From a virus: a DNA stretch of 42,389 bases. The stretch lies in the IMG/VR virus record IMGVR_UViG_3300032053_000163, positions 1 to 42,389 of that record. The stretch is one strand, 5' to 3'. The notes below the pieces were generated by a model. It was not told the DNA's origin. It ran no database searches and saw nothing but the letters and a program-made list of their open reading frames with translations. The position numbers and the translations under genes were made by a program. Each line of letters opens with the position of its first letter. Within the stretch, counting starts at the first letter, position 1. Below are positions 17,035 through 25,059 of the stretch, piece by piece.

Positions 17035-17811
17035 TTAAGTTAAAAGATATTCTTGAGAATATTTAATATGATATTCTTTAACTAATTCACTAAACTTTTG
17101 TTCATATTTTTCAAGTTCTGCGCCAGATAAAATTATTTCTTGTAATATATCAGATTGTTTATCAATACATAGAATTGATGCTTTATTTATTATTACTTTT
17201 TTTTCTTTGTACATTTCTCGTAAACAATTTGAATATGCTCCTAATTGATAAAAATATTTTAGTTCTTTTGTACTACCTTTTTTAATTTTTCCATTTGAAG
17301 ATTTAAAATCAGTAATAGATAATCCAAATAATTTATCTTTATAAAAAATATCTAATTTTCCTCGATAAAACAAAGAAGAAGAATAAACAGGTAATTCTAT
17401 TGCTAATAGATTAAAATACTGATCAATATATGCAGAATAATAGAATTTATAAAACAAATTTCTTCCCTCATCTATTTTATCAATAGGTATATTATCAGAA
17501 GATAAAGTTCTAAGACTTTCTATTTGAGTATATTTAAGAGCTTCAGCAATATCTTTAGATTGTGAATATTTAGTTATAAAATTCTCTAAAAAAAAAAAAT
17601 GCATCGATGTTCCTCGTTGTCCAGCAGAATTCATTATTTGTTCTACTTTTTCTTTTCCCATAGCTAAAACCCATTGCTCATATTCTGGGTCAGGCAACAT
17701 TTCTGTTATAATTGTAGATACACTAGGAACTTTAATTTTATAAAAACAAGAAGGTAATCCTCTATCGTCCTTTTTCCATTGTATATTTTCTTTATTAAAT
17801 GATCCTATCAT
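17035..17811 (-). CDS. RecB-like PD-(D/E)xK exonuclease, 258 aa
   Basis: The core of a RecB/MGME1-type nuclease is visible: VPSVSTIITEMLPDP at the start, GTSMH at 67-71, E139, D154 in YRGKLDIFY, D168-x-K170 in SITDFKSSNGK, and YQLGAY (Q189) at 188-193. These are the usual metal and DNA-contact positions in order. Such enzymes process DNA ends in recombination, repair or host DNA degradation. A TATAAATA-containing A/T stretch lies just before the start. The exact role is not shown by context. Confidence 0.8.
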   Translation of the reverse strand: MIGSFNKENIQWKKDDRGLPSCFYKIKVPSVSTIITEMLPDPEYEQWVLAMGKEKVEQIMNSAGQRGTSMHFFFLENFITKYSQSKDIAEALKYTQIESLRTLSSDNIPIDKIDEGRNLFYKFYYSAYIDQYFNLLAIELPVYSSSLFYRGKLDIFYKDKLFGLSITDFKSSNGKIKKGSTKELKYFYQLGAYSNCLREMYKEKKVIINKASILCIDKQSDILQEIILSGAELEKYEQKFSELVKEYHIKYSQEYLLT

Positions 17812-17899
17812 GTATATTTATTTATTTATATACTTTAAAAATAAAAAGTTTTAAATAGTTATAAAGTTCTCAAAAAATATAAATATATAAATAAAAGTT

Positions 17900-18751
17900 A
17901 TGGATTATCAAAAACAATATACTATAATTATTAGACACGCCATTTTACAAAATAGAATTAAACATAATGGAATATATTATGAAAATCATCATGTAATTCC
18001 TAAATGTTTAGATGGTAGTGATGAAAAAGAAAATTTAATTTTATTAACATTTAAAGAACATTTTTTGTGTCATAAATTATTAACTTATATTTACCCGCAT
18101 GATAGAAAAATTGCGTGTGCTTATCATAAAATGGCCTTTAGTAAAAAAAATAAATGCCATATTTCTGCAAGAAATTATGTTTATGCAAAAGAATTAATTA
18201 GTTTAATTCCAATGTCTGAAGAAACTAAAGAAAAAATAAAAATATCAAACACTGGGCGAATTCATTCTGAAGAATCTAAAGCAAAAATGAGTAAAAAGTT
18301 AAAAGGAAAACTTGCATCAAATAAAGGTAAAAAAATGTCCGAAGAACAAAAATTAAAATTAAGTTTATCACATAAAGGAAAACCGAGAATAATTTCTATT
18401 GAAACACGTAAAAAAATGCGTGAAAGCGCAAAGAAAAAACCTCATGTTTCAATAGAAACACGTAAAAAAATGAGTGAAAAAAGACAAGGAAAATTAAATC
18501 CTATGGCAGGTAAATTAGGTATAAATAATCCAAATTTTGGTTCTATACGATCTGAAGAAACAAGAAAAAAAATATCAACTTCAAATAAAAATAAACAACG
18601 AACTATAGAACAAAAAGAAAAATATAGATTAATGAACCTAGGAAGAAATCATTCTAAAGAAACTAAAGAAAAAATAAGATCTTCTTGTTTAGGAAAAGTT
18701 CGCGGGTCATATAAAAAACGGGTTAGATCAAATTTGAAAGCCACGGAATAA
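17900..18751 (+). CDS. HNH homing endonuclease with NUMOD3 repeats, 283 aa
   Basis: The N-terminal HNH domain has YYENHHVIPKCLDGSDEKEN and the later KEHFLCHKLL. From about residue 105 onward are repeated NUMOD3-type DNA-binding units (SEETKEKIKIS, SIETRKKMRESAK, SIETRKKMSEKRQGK, SKETKEKIRSS). It is free-standing, opposite in strand to its neighbours, and overlaps the 3' end of the 18723 gene by 29 bp. A box TATATAAATAAAA precedes its ATG. It looks intact and active, unlike its relative at 6303-6506. Confidence 0.85.
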   Translation: MDYQKQYTIIIRHAILQNRIKHNGIYYENHHVIPKCLDGSDEKENLILLTFKEHFLCHKLLTYIYPHDRKIACAYHKMAFSKKNKCHISARNYVYAKELISLIPMSEETKEKIKISNTGRIHSEESKAKMSKKLKGKLASNKGKKMSEEQKLKLSLSHKGKPRIISIETRKKMRESAKKKPHVSIETRKKMSEKRQGKLNPMAGKLGINNPNFGSIRSEETRKKISTSNKNKQRTIEQKEKYRLMNLGRNHSKETKEKIRSSCLGKVRGSYKKRVRSNLKATE

Positions 18752-19208
18752 TAAATTTGACTATAATAAATATTGAAATTCCTAATTTAATAATAAATTT
18801 CAATAACCACTTTAAACTGAATTTATTCCAGCGAAAAGAATAAACTATTAAATAACTTAAAGTTGGATTGTGTTGATCATCTTCAAATTGATTAAATTCG
18901 CAATTAATACATTCAGCAAAACCGAGATCTTCATCAAGATATTTATGAAGAGGATTTAATATTTCCATTAACTTAATTCTTTTTATAGTTTCTGGTAAAA
19001 CAGCATCAGAATCTTCAAGTGAAATTGTCAAATAAACATCACATAATTTAGTTTTAGCTAATTTCCATTTATTAAAATTAGAATTAGGATTAGCTTGTTC
19101 TTTTTTTATTACATGACACCAATCTCTATAATTTTCAATGTCTCTATAAACTTTAACAATTGCCCAATTTCTTGGTTTTATAAAATCATACCACTTCATA
19201 TGTGCCAT
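18723..19208 (-). CDS. Protein with C-terminal membrane anchor, 161 aa
   Basis: A soluble region with many Trp, Tyr and Cys residues (FAECINCEFNQFEDD) is followed by a hydrophobic C-terminal segment (LLKFIIKLGISIFIIVKFII, about 133-152). No family is recognised. The start may be the ATG at 19208 or, three codons on, that at 19199; both overlap the preceding gene. It overlaps the convergent HNH gene at its 3' end. Confidence 0.5.
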   Translation of the reverse strand: MAHMKWYDFIKPRNWAIVKVYRDIENYRDWCHVIKKEQANPNSNFNKWKLAKTKLCDVYLTISLEDSDAVLPETIKRIKLMEILNPLHKYLDEDLGFAECINCEFNQFEDDQHNPTLSYLIVYSFRWNKFSLKWLLKFIIKLGISIFIIVKFIIPWLSNLI

Positions 19209-19428
19209 TTTTAGAATTCCAATTAGGATGATCTATTAACCATTTTTTAGCCATTCCTCTTTTAAATAATTGAACAACTACATCCTTACATGGAGATTTA
19301 GTATTATAACATTCAACAATATTTTCTTTAATATAATTTAAACAAAACTTAAGATATTCATTTGTATTTTCTTGATGAGAATGTTTAATAATTAATTTTT
19401 TATAAAAATTTTCTGTAGTTTTTTTCAT
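19186..19428 (-). CDS. Small soluble protein, 80 aa
   Basis: The protein is unrecognised, with Lys-rich helices, three Cys and no membrane segment. Its ATG overlaps the stop of the 38-aa gene upstream (ATGA), and its end overlaps the next start, so it is part of a tight cluster downstream of the ECF-like sigma gene. Confidence 0.5.
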   Translation of the reverse strand: MKKTTENFYKKLIIKHSHQENTNEYLKFCLNYIKENIVECYNTKSPCKDVVVQLFKRGMAKKWLIDHPNWNSKNGTYEVV

Positions 19429-19541
19429 TTTTTATATGTTATATTTTTAAACATAAGTATTCTCACATCCCAACAAAATTTAAGCCATACTAAAAATGCT
19501 ATAAAAAATGCACCACCCCATATTATCCAAAATTCTATCAT
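19425..19541 (-). CDS. Tiny membrane protein, 38 aa
   Basis: The frame begins MIEFWIIWGGAFFIAFLVWL, one strong membrane span, and ends in a basic tail. Its ATG overlaps the sigma-gene stop by one base (TAATG) and its own stop overlaps the next ATG (ATGA), which is good evidence that it is translated as part of the cluster. Confidence 0.6.
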   Translation of the reverse strand: MIEFWIIWGGAFFIAFLVWLKFCWDVRILMFKNITYKK

Positions 19542-20167
19542 TAATAAATTTCTTTTTCAAAGTAAGATTCAACTAATTCTGGATATTTTTTTGTTAAAGT
19601 ATCAGCTACGTCTCTTCTAGCTTTTCTTAATCTTGTTTTAACTGTTGAAAGGTTCCATGATAAATGATTAGCTATATCATTTAATTGTTTTTGATTTAAT
19701 TCTCTTTCGATCATTACTGTTCTGTATGGTTCATTCAATTCTTGAATAAGTGAAATTGATGCATCATAAAGCATTTGTGTTAATTCTTCATCTTTTGGTC
19801 CTATAGATTCTATATTCATATTAAAAATAGGAGAATATGATTGAAGAACTTTAGAATGATTTTGTGTCATTTTATCATGTGATAAATGTCTATTTTTATT
19901 TCTTAAAATTCCAAGAGCTTCATTTTTTGCAATTGCATATGCCCATGTTGAAAAATTATATTTTGGATTATATTGTTCTATTTTTACCCATATAATATTA
20001 AATGTTTGTGCTATAACTTCTTGACTTGTATCTCTGTCTTTAACATATTTATACGCAAATGAAAGAAGACCGGGTTTTAATCTATTAATTAGTTCTGAAA
20101 ATGTTTTATTATTTTTGTTTTTTATAAAATTTAATGCTATGGTTTGTATACTTGTTTGTTTTCCCAT
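19541..20167 (-). CDS. ECF-like RNA polymerase sigma factor, 208 aa
   Basis: The size and layout fit a sigma-70 family ECF factor. Region 2 is at about residues 20-95 (LLSFAYKYVKDRDTSQEVI, NFSTWAYAIAKNEALGILRN), matching the core-binding and -10 melting helices. Region 4 is at about 140-195 (LNEPYRTVMIERELNQ, then LSWNLSTVKTRLRKARRD), a helix-turn-helix for the -35 element. It probably directs host RNA polymerase to a class of phage promoters. A second, gp55-like sigma is at 29474-29824. A string of small genes follows with overlapping start and stop codons. Confidence 0.85.
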   Translation of the reverse strand: MGKQTSIQTIALNFIKNKNNKTFSELINRLKPGLLSFAYKYVKDRDTSQEVIAQTFNIIWVKIEQYNPKYNFSTWAYAIAKNEALGILRNKNRHLSHDKMTQNHSKVLQSYSPIFNMNIESIGPKDEELTQMLYDASISLIQELNEPYRTVMIERELNQKQLNDIANHLSWNLSTVKTRLRKARRDVADTLTKKYPELVESYFEKEIY

Positions 20168-20229
20168 AATAAAATTTAATTTAAGTTTAGATTATGTTTT
20201 CTAGTAAATTTTACTTAACGTTTTGTATA

Positions 20230-20544
20230 TCAATCTATAATTTGTTGTTCAACAAAATTATTAATATTTTTCATTAAATTTTCTACTCTAACAAATGGAA
20301 ATTGTCCAATAGCACTAACTATTTGCGTAAGAGTTTGATGATCCATAACTTCAACATCGATAGCTTGAATAAGACCAGCTATTTCATTAAATGGTCTATC
20401 ACCTATAGCTTGTAAAATAGCCTTTTTAAAATCAGGTTTTATACGATATGTTGGCACATATGCATTAGTTTCAATTTTTTGTGTTTGATCAACTGCTGGT
20501 GATGTAGGTTGATTTGGAGTTGGATTTGTATCAGGTTTGTTCAT
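20230..20544 (-). CDS. Small protein with Pro-rich N-terminus, 104 aa
   Basis: A disordered Pro/Thr/Asn-rich N-terminus (residues 1-27) is followed by a compact helical domain with GDRPFNEIAGLIQAID and IGQFPFVRVENLMK, two similar half-repeats. No family is recognised. A TATATAAAATAA box lies about 50 nt before the start in an A/T-rich intergenic stretch. Confidence 0.55.
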   Translation of the reverse strand: MNKPDTNPTPNQPTSPAVDQTQKIETNAYVPTYRIKPDFKKAILQAIGDRPFNEIAGLIQAIDVEVMDHQTLTQIVSAIGQFPFVRVENLMKNINNFVEQQIID

Positions 20545-20701
20545 AATTAAAGTTATTTTAGTTAATTTTGGTTATTTTTAATTTATTATTTTATATATCA
20601 TAGTACTTAAAAGGTTTCATTTTATAAATATTTTATTACCATTTTAGATATAATATAATATAAAAATGTTAAAAAGATTAGTTAAAAAAGTTAAATATTT
20701 G

Positions 20702-20935
20702 TTATATTTTCAATTCATATCCTACATGTTTCAAATGTGATAACCAATCATCTACATCTGTTTTAATAATCATAGAATCATGTAATATTTCTCCTGTTTT
20801 AGTCTTGTATTCTAAAACATAAACAATCCAATCATCTGTAATATTTGTAACAAATTTAATTGAATGAGAAGACCGCTTTTTTGATAATGAATATAATTCT
20901 TTATATGATATAAAATCTTTAATATTATTTTTCAT
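20702..20935 (-). CDS. Small soluble protein, 77 aa
   Basis: An unrecognised small alpha/beta protein (ITDDWIVYVLEYKTKTGEIL). Its ATG overlaps the stop of the dTMP kinase gene (ATGA), so it is probably cotranslated with it. The 157 bp beyond, 20545-20701, hold only A/T-rich sequence and a promoter-like box. Confidence 0.55.
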   Translation of the reverse strand: MKNNIKDFISYKELYSLSKKRSSHSIKFVTNITDDWIVYVLEYKTKTGEILHDSMIIKTDVDDWLSHLKHVGYELKI

Positions 20936-21600
20936 ATTAATGCTCTTGATAAATATAATTTATATTTTTCAAATATTTGTTCTGGCGTATCAATTGAACA
21001 TGAAATAATTATATAATTTTGATAATTTTTAAGAGCTAAATAATTATCTCTAACCTTTAATTGAAAATCTATATTTGATTCATGGATATCTTTTTTTCCA
21101 TTAAGATAATGTCTATCATCACCCTTTCTGTGTTCACTTAAACGTTCTTTAATAGATTCTATTGGAACATCAAAATATACGGTTAAATCAGGATATGGCA
21201 ATTCTAAAAACCCAAATTCTAATTCATTAATCCAATCTCTCATTATTTGAGATTGAATTTCTGTGTTATGTTTAGCGCCCTGATAAGCCATATTACAAAA
21301 AACATATCGATCTAAAAGAACGACATCATTTTCTTCTAATTGTTTATTAAGTGTTGGAAGATATAAAAATCTATCCATAGCATAAATATTAGCTACAAAA
21401 ATAGGATTAACTTCATTAATATCACCATATTCTCCTCTTAAATATGCTGAAATAATTTTTCCAAATATATTATGATCGTACATTGGAAAATGAAGATAAA
21501 CATATTTTAACTTATGTTCTTCAAAATATTTTTTAACTAGTTGACATTGAGTTGTTTTACCACCACCATCTAATGAACTTAGTGTTATTAATTTTCCCAT
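20932..21600 (-). CDS. tmk: Thymidylate kinase
   Basis: The enzyme phosphorylates dTMP to dTDP using ATP. The N-terminus has the P-loop SLDGGGKTTQ (residues 9-18). The DR(Y/H) motif occurs in VVLLDRYVFCNMAYQGAKH, and KERLSEHRKGDDRHY fits the lid region. The 222-residue length is normal. With ThyX at 7.2 kb it forms a dTTP supply path. The next gene overlaps its stop. Confidence 0.92.
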   Translation of the reverse strand: MGKLITLSSLDGGGKTTQCQLVKKYFEEHKLKYVYLHFPMYDHNIFGKIISAYLRGEYGDINEVNPIFVANIYAMDRFLYLPTLNKQLEENDVVLLDRYVFCNMAYQGAKHNTEIQSQIMRDWINELEFGFLELPYPDLTVYFDVPIESIKERLSEHRKGDDRHYLNGKKDIHESNIDFQLKVRDNYLALKNYQNYIIISCSIDTPEQIFEKYKLYLSRALI

Positions 21601-21612
21601 GTTTTTGCTATA

Positions 21613-21891
21613 TTAAGAAAAATACGATAATATATCTAAAATGAATTCTATTAAAAATGTTACGCCCATTCCTATACAAACATATCCTAAAAAATTCCAA
21701 TTTGCATTTATTAGTGTTTTTAATCCATATCCAAAAACAAATGATTTTATAAATATTACTAATAAACTAACTAAAGAATTTATTATACTGTTTGCAGGTA
21801 TTATATTACTTGGATTGTGATTAGTTTCAGGATTTTGTTGATTATTTTTGAATTCATTTAACCTCTCACTTAATGATTCATTTTGTATCAT
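21613..21891 (-). CDS. Small membrane protein, 92 aa
   Basis: A hydrophilic N-terminus of about 35 residues (ESLSERLNEFKNNQQNPE) is followed by two membrane spans (about 36-55 and 64-86). Start overlaps the upstream stop (ATGA). No family is recognised; a holin-like role is possible but unsupported. Confidence 0.5.
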   Translation of the reverse strand: MIQNESLSERLNEFKNNQQNPETNHNPSNIIPANSIINSLVSLLVIFIKSFVFGYGLKTLINANWNFLGYVCIGMGVTFLIEFILDILSYFS

Positions 21892-22571
21892 TTTTTCTTA
21901 GTTTTAAGATCTATTTTTTTGACTTCAGGTTTTTCGTTTTCTTTTTTATGTTCGGGTTTTTCACTAGCAATTTCTTTATCTTCATGTTCTCCAGATTCAG
22001 GTTTTACAGTTGATTTAGTACCAATAGTTGTATGTTTTGTAGAATTTTCATCCGGTTTTACTATAGATTTTTCGCCTTCTTGTTTTCCAAATGATGGTGA
22101 AGATTTATTAGTATCAAGAGTATTTTTAGTTTTATTAACTTCACCAGTTTTTTCAACTCCTTTAGTATCGACAGTTCTTACTTCACCAAACATCCCAGGT
22201 TTAAAATCTTTTACTGAATCAAGATCTGTCTGTAAATCATATCCAGGTTCAAATTTTGCATCACCTATTTTCATTTCAACTTTAACTTCAACTTGAGCTT
22301 TATGATATTCTTTTTTTAACCATTGATATGCTTTCTGATTTACTTCAGGAATAATTAATCCTTCTTGATTAGGAAGTTGTCCACCTTTACCAGCACTACC
22401 CTGAGTTTTAGTATTAAACCCACCTTTATCTTCTCTAGGAGTATTTTGTTTTTGACTAATAAATCCAGTTTTTTCTTCTTTTTCTTCTTCGTCTTCTTCA
22501 TCTTCTTCAGAGCCAAAGCCTTCATTAAGTTTTTTTAAATACTCATTAATATTAAAGTAACCTGCTTTCAT
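21888..22571 (-). CDS. Highly charged low-complexity protein, 227 aa (capsid-interior candidate)
   Basis: The N-terminus reads MKAGYFNINEYLKKLNEGFG and contains two possible (I/L)xE protease sites (INE, LNE). A run of Glu and Asp follows (residues 22-33), then a long region rich in Lys, Glu, Thr, Gly and Pro with little hydrophobic content. It lies downstream of the portal, where T4 has acidic prohead core genes (67, 68). I infer a prohead core or internal head protein; sequence similarity to them is not shown. Confidence 0.5.
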   Translation of the reverse strand: MKAGYFNINEYLKKLNEGFGSEEDEEDEEEKEEKTGFISQKQNTPREDKGGFNTKTQGSAGKGGQLPNQEGLIIPEVNQKAYQWLKKEYHKAQVEVKVEMKIGDAKFEPGYDLQTDLDSVKDFKPGMFGEVRTVDTKGVEKTGEVNKTKNTLDTNKSSPSFGKQEGEKSIVKPDENSTKHTTIGTKSTVKPESGEHEDKEIASEKPEHKKENEKPEVKKIDLKTKKK

Positions 22572-22579
22572 ATCTATTT

Positions 22580-22596
22580 TTTATTTTATATATCAC
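22580..22596 (-). promoter_or_regulatory. Late-promoter-like box
   Basis: The minus strand reads GTGATATATAAAATAAA, 8 nt before the ATG at 22571. It matches the recurrent TATATAAAATAAA core. Confidence 0.45.
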
Positions 22597-22629
22597 TTTT
22601 ATTATATATTCTTATGACTATTGTTATTT

Positions 22630-22839
22630 TTACTTATTTCTATTTATTTTATTATTAAATGATACAATTATTTTAGTAACAAAACATATTATAAATATTA
22701 TAATAATATAAATTCCCGATATTACAGCTAAATATGTAAAAACATTAGGCCTATCAAATTTATCATCAATAAATATTGAAACTATCAAAATAAATAATGC
22801 TATAATTAATCTTAATAATTTATTTCTAAAAAAATTCAT
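22630..22839 (-). CDS. Small two-span membrane protein, 69 aa
   Basis: Two hydrophobic spans (about 8-23 and 34-60) with a short polar turn between (DDKFDRPN) and a basic C-terminus. No family is recognised. It lies in a run of tiny membrane genes just after the portal. Confidence 0.45.
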   Translation of the reverse strand: MNFFRNKLLRLIIALFILIVSIFIDDKFDRPNVFTYLAVISGIYIIIIFIICFVTKIIVSFNNKINRNK

Positions 22840-22844
22840 TTAGT

Positions 22845-23123
22845 TTATTTAACCTTTTTAGCTTTAGATTTTTCTAATGTAACTATTACAGGTTTATCCT
22901 TTTTAAATATTTTTTCTAGTCCAAAAAGCTTCCAAAAAATATAATAAGCAAGTAAAAAAAATATCCATATTCCTAATACTACTTGTAACCCAGGAAGAGA
23001 ATCTGTATTTCCATAAGCAATAAACATAACAATAATGTTTACGATTTGCATCCAATTGATCTTGAGCCAAGGAATTACTGTTAACTTCCACCAAGCTTTA
23101 ATTTTTTCCCATAAATTTTTCAT
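22845..23123 (-). CDS. Small two-span membrane protein, 92 aa
   Basis: An amphipathic Trp-rich start (LWEKIKAWWKLTVIPWLKIN) is followed by two spans (about 27-40 and 47-66) and a very basic tail ending in KSKAKKVK. The layout would suit a holin or a membrane anchor, but no family is recognised. Confidence 0.5.
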   Translation of the reverse strand: MKNLWEKIKAWWKLTVIPWLKINWMQIVNIIVMFIAYGNTDSLPGLQVVLGIWIFFLLAYYIFWKLFGLEKIFKKDKPVIVTLEKSKAKKVK

Positions 23124-23140
23124 AATTTTTACATTTTATT

Positions 23141-23230
23141 TTATTTATCTCTATTCCAAATAAGCATTATTATAAGAATTAATGCTATTCCACCAATGAG
23201 TATTGCAGTTTTTAATAATATTGGATCCAT
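23141..23230 (-). CDS. Tiny membrane peptide, 29 aa
   Basis: An ATG at 23230, 18 nt after the portal stop, opens a frame encoding MDPILLKTAILIGGIALILI and a short charged end (NRDK). One membrane span is evident. It is too short for ordinary gene callers, but spacing on both sides and composition support it. Confidence 0.5.
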   Translation of the reverse strand: MDPILLKTAILIGGIALILIIMLIWNRDK

Positions 23231-23248
23231 AATATTTATTTATTTAAT

Positions 23249-25054
23249 TTATATTCCTAATGTTGTTGCTCCACCTTCTTCTTTATTAGTTTCTGGTTCT
23301 GCAGCAGGTTCTGCAACAGGTTCTTCAGTAGCGCCACCACCTAAATCTAAAGCTCCTGCACCACCTATATCACTACCTCCTGCGCCACCAAATCCTCCAA
23401 AGTCTCCACCAGCTCCACTCTCAGTTTGTCCACCTGCTTCAATACCCATACGTTTATAAGCAGCTATTATTCTATCCATTTGAGATTTTCTTTCTTTCTT
23501 ATATTTCTCATTAAGTTTAAGATCTTCATCAGGCATTTGCATATATTTTTCAACTGCAAATTTAGGATCGAAATAAGCTTCTTCTCCAATAGTTCCATCT
23601 GGTAATACAGTTGGTTGTTTAACGCCCATAAGATTTGAAACTGTTTCAGCGCCTTTAGCTGCAATTTCTCTTTCTTTTGCCACTGTAAATAAGTTCTCTT
23701 CAACAAAAGTTAAACCTACGGCTCCTTTTAATGCTTTATCTTTTGCAAATTCAGGATGTTTTAAGCAAAATTGAATCCAAGTAGGTTTTAATAATACCTC
23801 TTGAAGAATAGAACGAATACGATTTATAAAATACATAAATCTAATTTCTTCTCTTGCAATTGCATCTCCACCTGAACCCCAACTAACTTGTTGTTCACTC
23901 TCACTACTAAATCTACTATTTGGAACTTTTGTTTCAATAATAAATCTTTTCCAAAAATAATTTAACGCCTTTGTATCAGATAAGTCATAACCTTCTGGAG
24001 CAAATGATTCAATTTTAACTTCTCCGCCATCACCTTTAGATGGAAAAATATATTGTTTAGCAAATGAAAAGTTTGGAGTTCCATTGATTGATACTTCACC
24101 ACTATGATAATCTATTGTAACATCTTCTTTCCACATTGCTCTTAATTCAGAAAGTCTTGTTCTTGCTTTAACTTCTGATTGAGTGCCAATTGGAACAATA
24201 ATTCTCATTCTATATTGAGAGTTAATAACATTCCAAATAATACGGGTATTTTCCATTGTGCGAAGCATATTGAATGCTCTTACAAGTCTTTCAACATATG
24301 ATAATCTTGAAATAAAATTTCCTCTTGCCCAAGAAATATAGATTAAGTTACCATCAAGTAATTCTCTTTGTTTCTCAGCATCGCCTCTAAATTGAATCCA
24401 TACTCTAAAATCATTTTGTTCTTCATCTTTTCTCATTTCTGGTTCAAGAGTAACAGGATCTAATTCTTTAAATCCTAAAATATTCTTAGCATTTTCTGCG
24501 CCTTCACCATCATAGATTATTTCAAATGCAAGAAATCCGTCAATTAAGAATTTTTTAGCATAATGCCAGCCATCATGCCCTTGATTAAATCCAAATGCAT
24601 AATATACTTTTTTAAATGATTCATTAAGGTCATCTACAATTTCTTTAGCTTTTTCAGCTTTAAGAACTGCTTTAAGATTTTTTGTATTGGGATATGCAAA
24701 GAAATTTGCATCATCTAAAATAATTGTTTCATCAGCTATAACTTCTATAACATGTTCAATTTCACCATTCATTGCAAAACGACGTAAAAAATCCCTCCGT
24801 GTAGCATATTCACGATCAAAAAATGCTATGAATTCTTTTTGGCCAATATCCATTCCTGAAGCCAATTGATGCTGTCCATAAAGACTATACATCGAATCTT
24901 CAGTCATTTCGGTAATCCCTATTGACTTGCTTTGCTTGATCACGTGATCATTGTGGCGCATCCCAATAAGGGACATATACCTGATATTCCTTTGTATGTT
25001 ATCTAAGAATGATAAACTTCGGGTATCGAGATTTTTAACAGAAAAGCCGCTCAT
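23249..25054 (-). CDS. Portal vertex protein, T4 gp20-like
   Basis: The 601-residue protein follows the T4 gp20 pattern: an early EFIAFFDREYATRRDFLRRF, then EIEHVIEVIADETIILDD, FNQGHDGWHYAKKFLIDGFL, ELDPVTLEP, a long alpha/beta core (RTMENTRIIWNVINSQYRMR) and KVPNSRFS leading into the crown. The C-terminal 50 residues are Gly/Ala/Glu-rich and disordered. The portal is a dodecamer at one head vertex that nucleates prohead assembly, is the DNA gate, and docks terminase and neck. A TATAAATA box precedes it inside the end of the GIY-YIG gene. Confidence 0.9.
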   Translation of the reverse strand: MSGFSVKNLDTRSLSFLDNIQRNIRYMSLIGMRHNDHVIKQSKSIGITEMTEDSMYSLYGQHQLASGMDIGQKEFIAFFDREYATRRDFLRRFAMNGEIEHVIEVIADETIILDDANFFAYPNTKNLKAVLKAEKAKEIVDDLNESFKKVYYAFGFNQGHDGWHYAKKFLIDGFLAFEIIYDGEGAENAKNILGFKELDPVTLEPEMRKDEEQNDFRVWIQFRGDAEKQRELLDGNLIYISWARGNFISRLSYVERLVRAFNMLRTMENTRIIWNVINSQYRMRIIVPIGTQSEVKARTRLSELRAMWKEDVTIDYHSGEVSINGTPNFSFAKQYIFPSKGDGGEVKIESFAPEGYDLSDTKALNYFWKRFIIETKVPNSRFSSESEQQVSWGSGGDAIAREEIRFMYFINRIRSILQEVLLKPTWIQFCLKHPEFAKDKALKGAVGLTFVEENLFTVAKEREIAAKGAETVSNLMGVKQPTVLPDGTIGEEAYFDPKFAVEKYMQMPDEDLKLNEKYKKERKSQMDRIIAAYKRMGIEAGGQTESGAGGDFGGFGGAGGSDIGGAGALDLGGGATEEPVAEPAAEPETNKEEGGATTLGI

Positions 25055-25059
25055 GAATT

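Noticed and set aside
20665-20740. Short plus-strand frame starting MLKRLVKKVKYLLYF
   Set aside because: Only 24 codons long, it overlaps the end of the 20702 gene in antisense and has nothing to support it beyond an ATG in A/T-rich sequence.
21883-22296. Plus-strand open frame of 137 codons antisense to the charged 227-aa protein
   Set aside because: Its Ser/Phe/Leu/Val composition is the complement of the Lys/Glu-rich gene, and it has no spacing or start signals.
22845-23123. Naming this two-span protein a holin
   Set aside because: Size and topology alone are shared by many phage membrane proteins, and no endolysin or spanin gene lies beside it.
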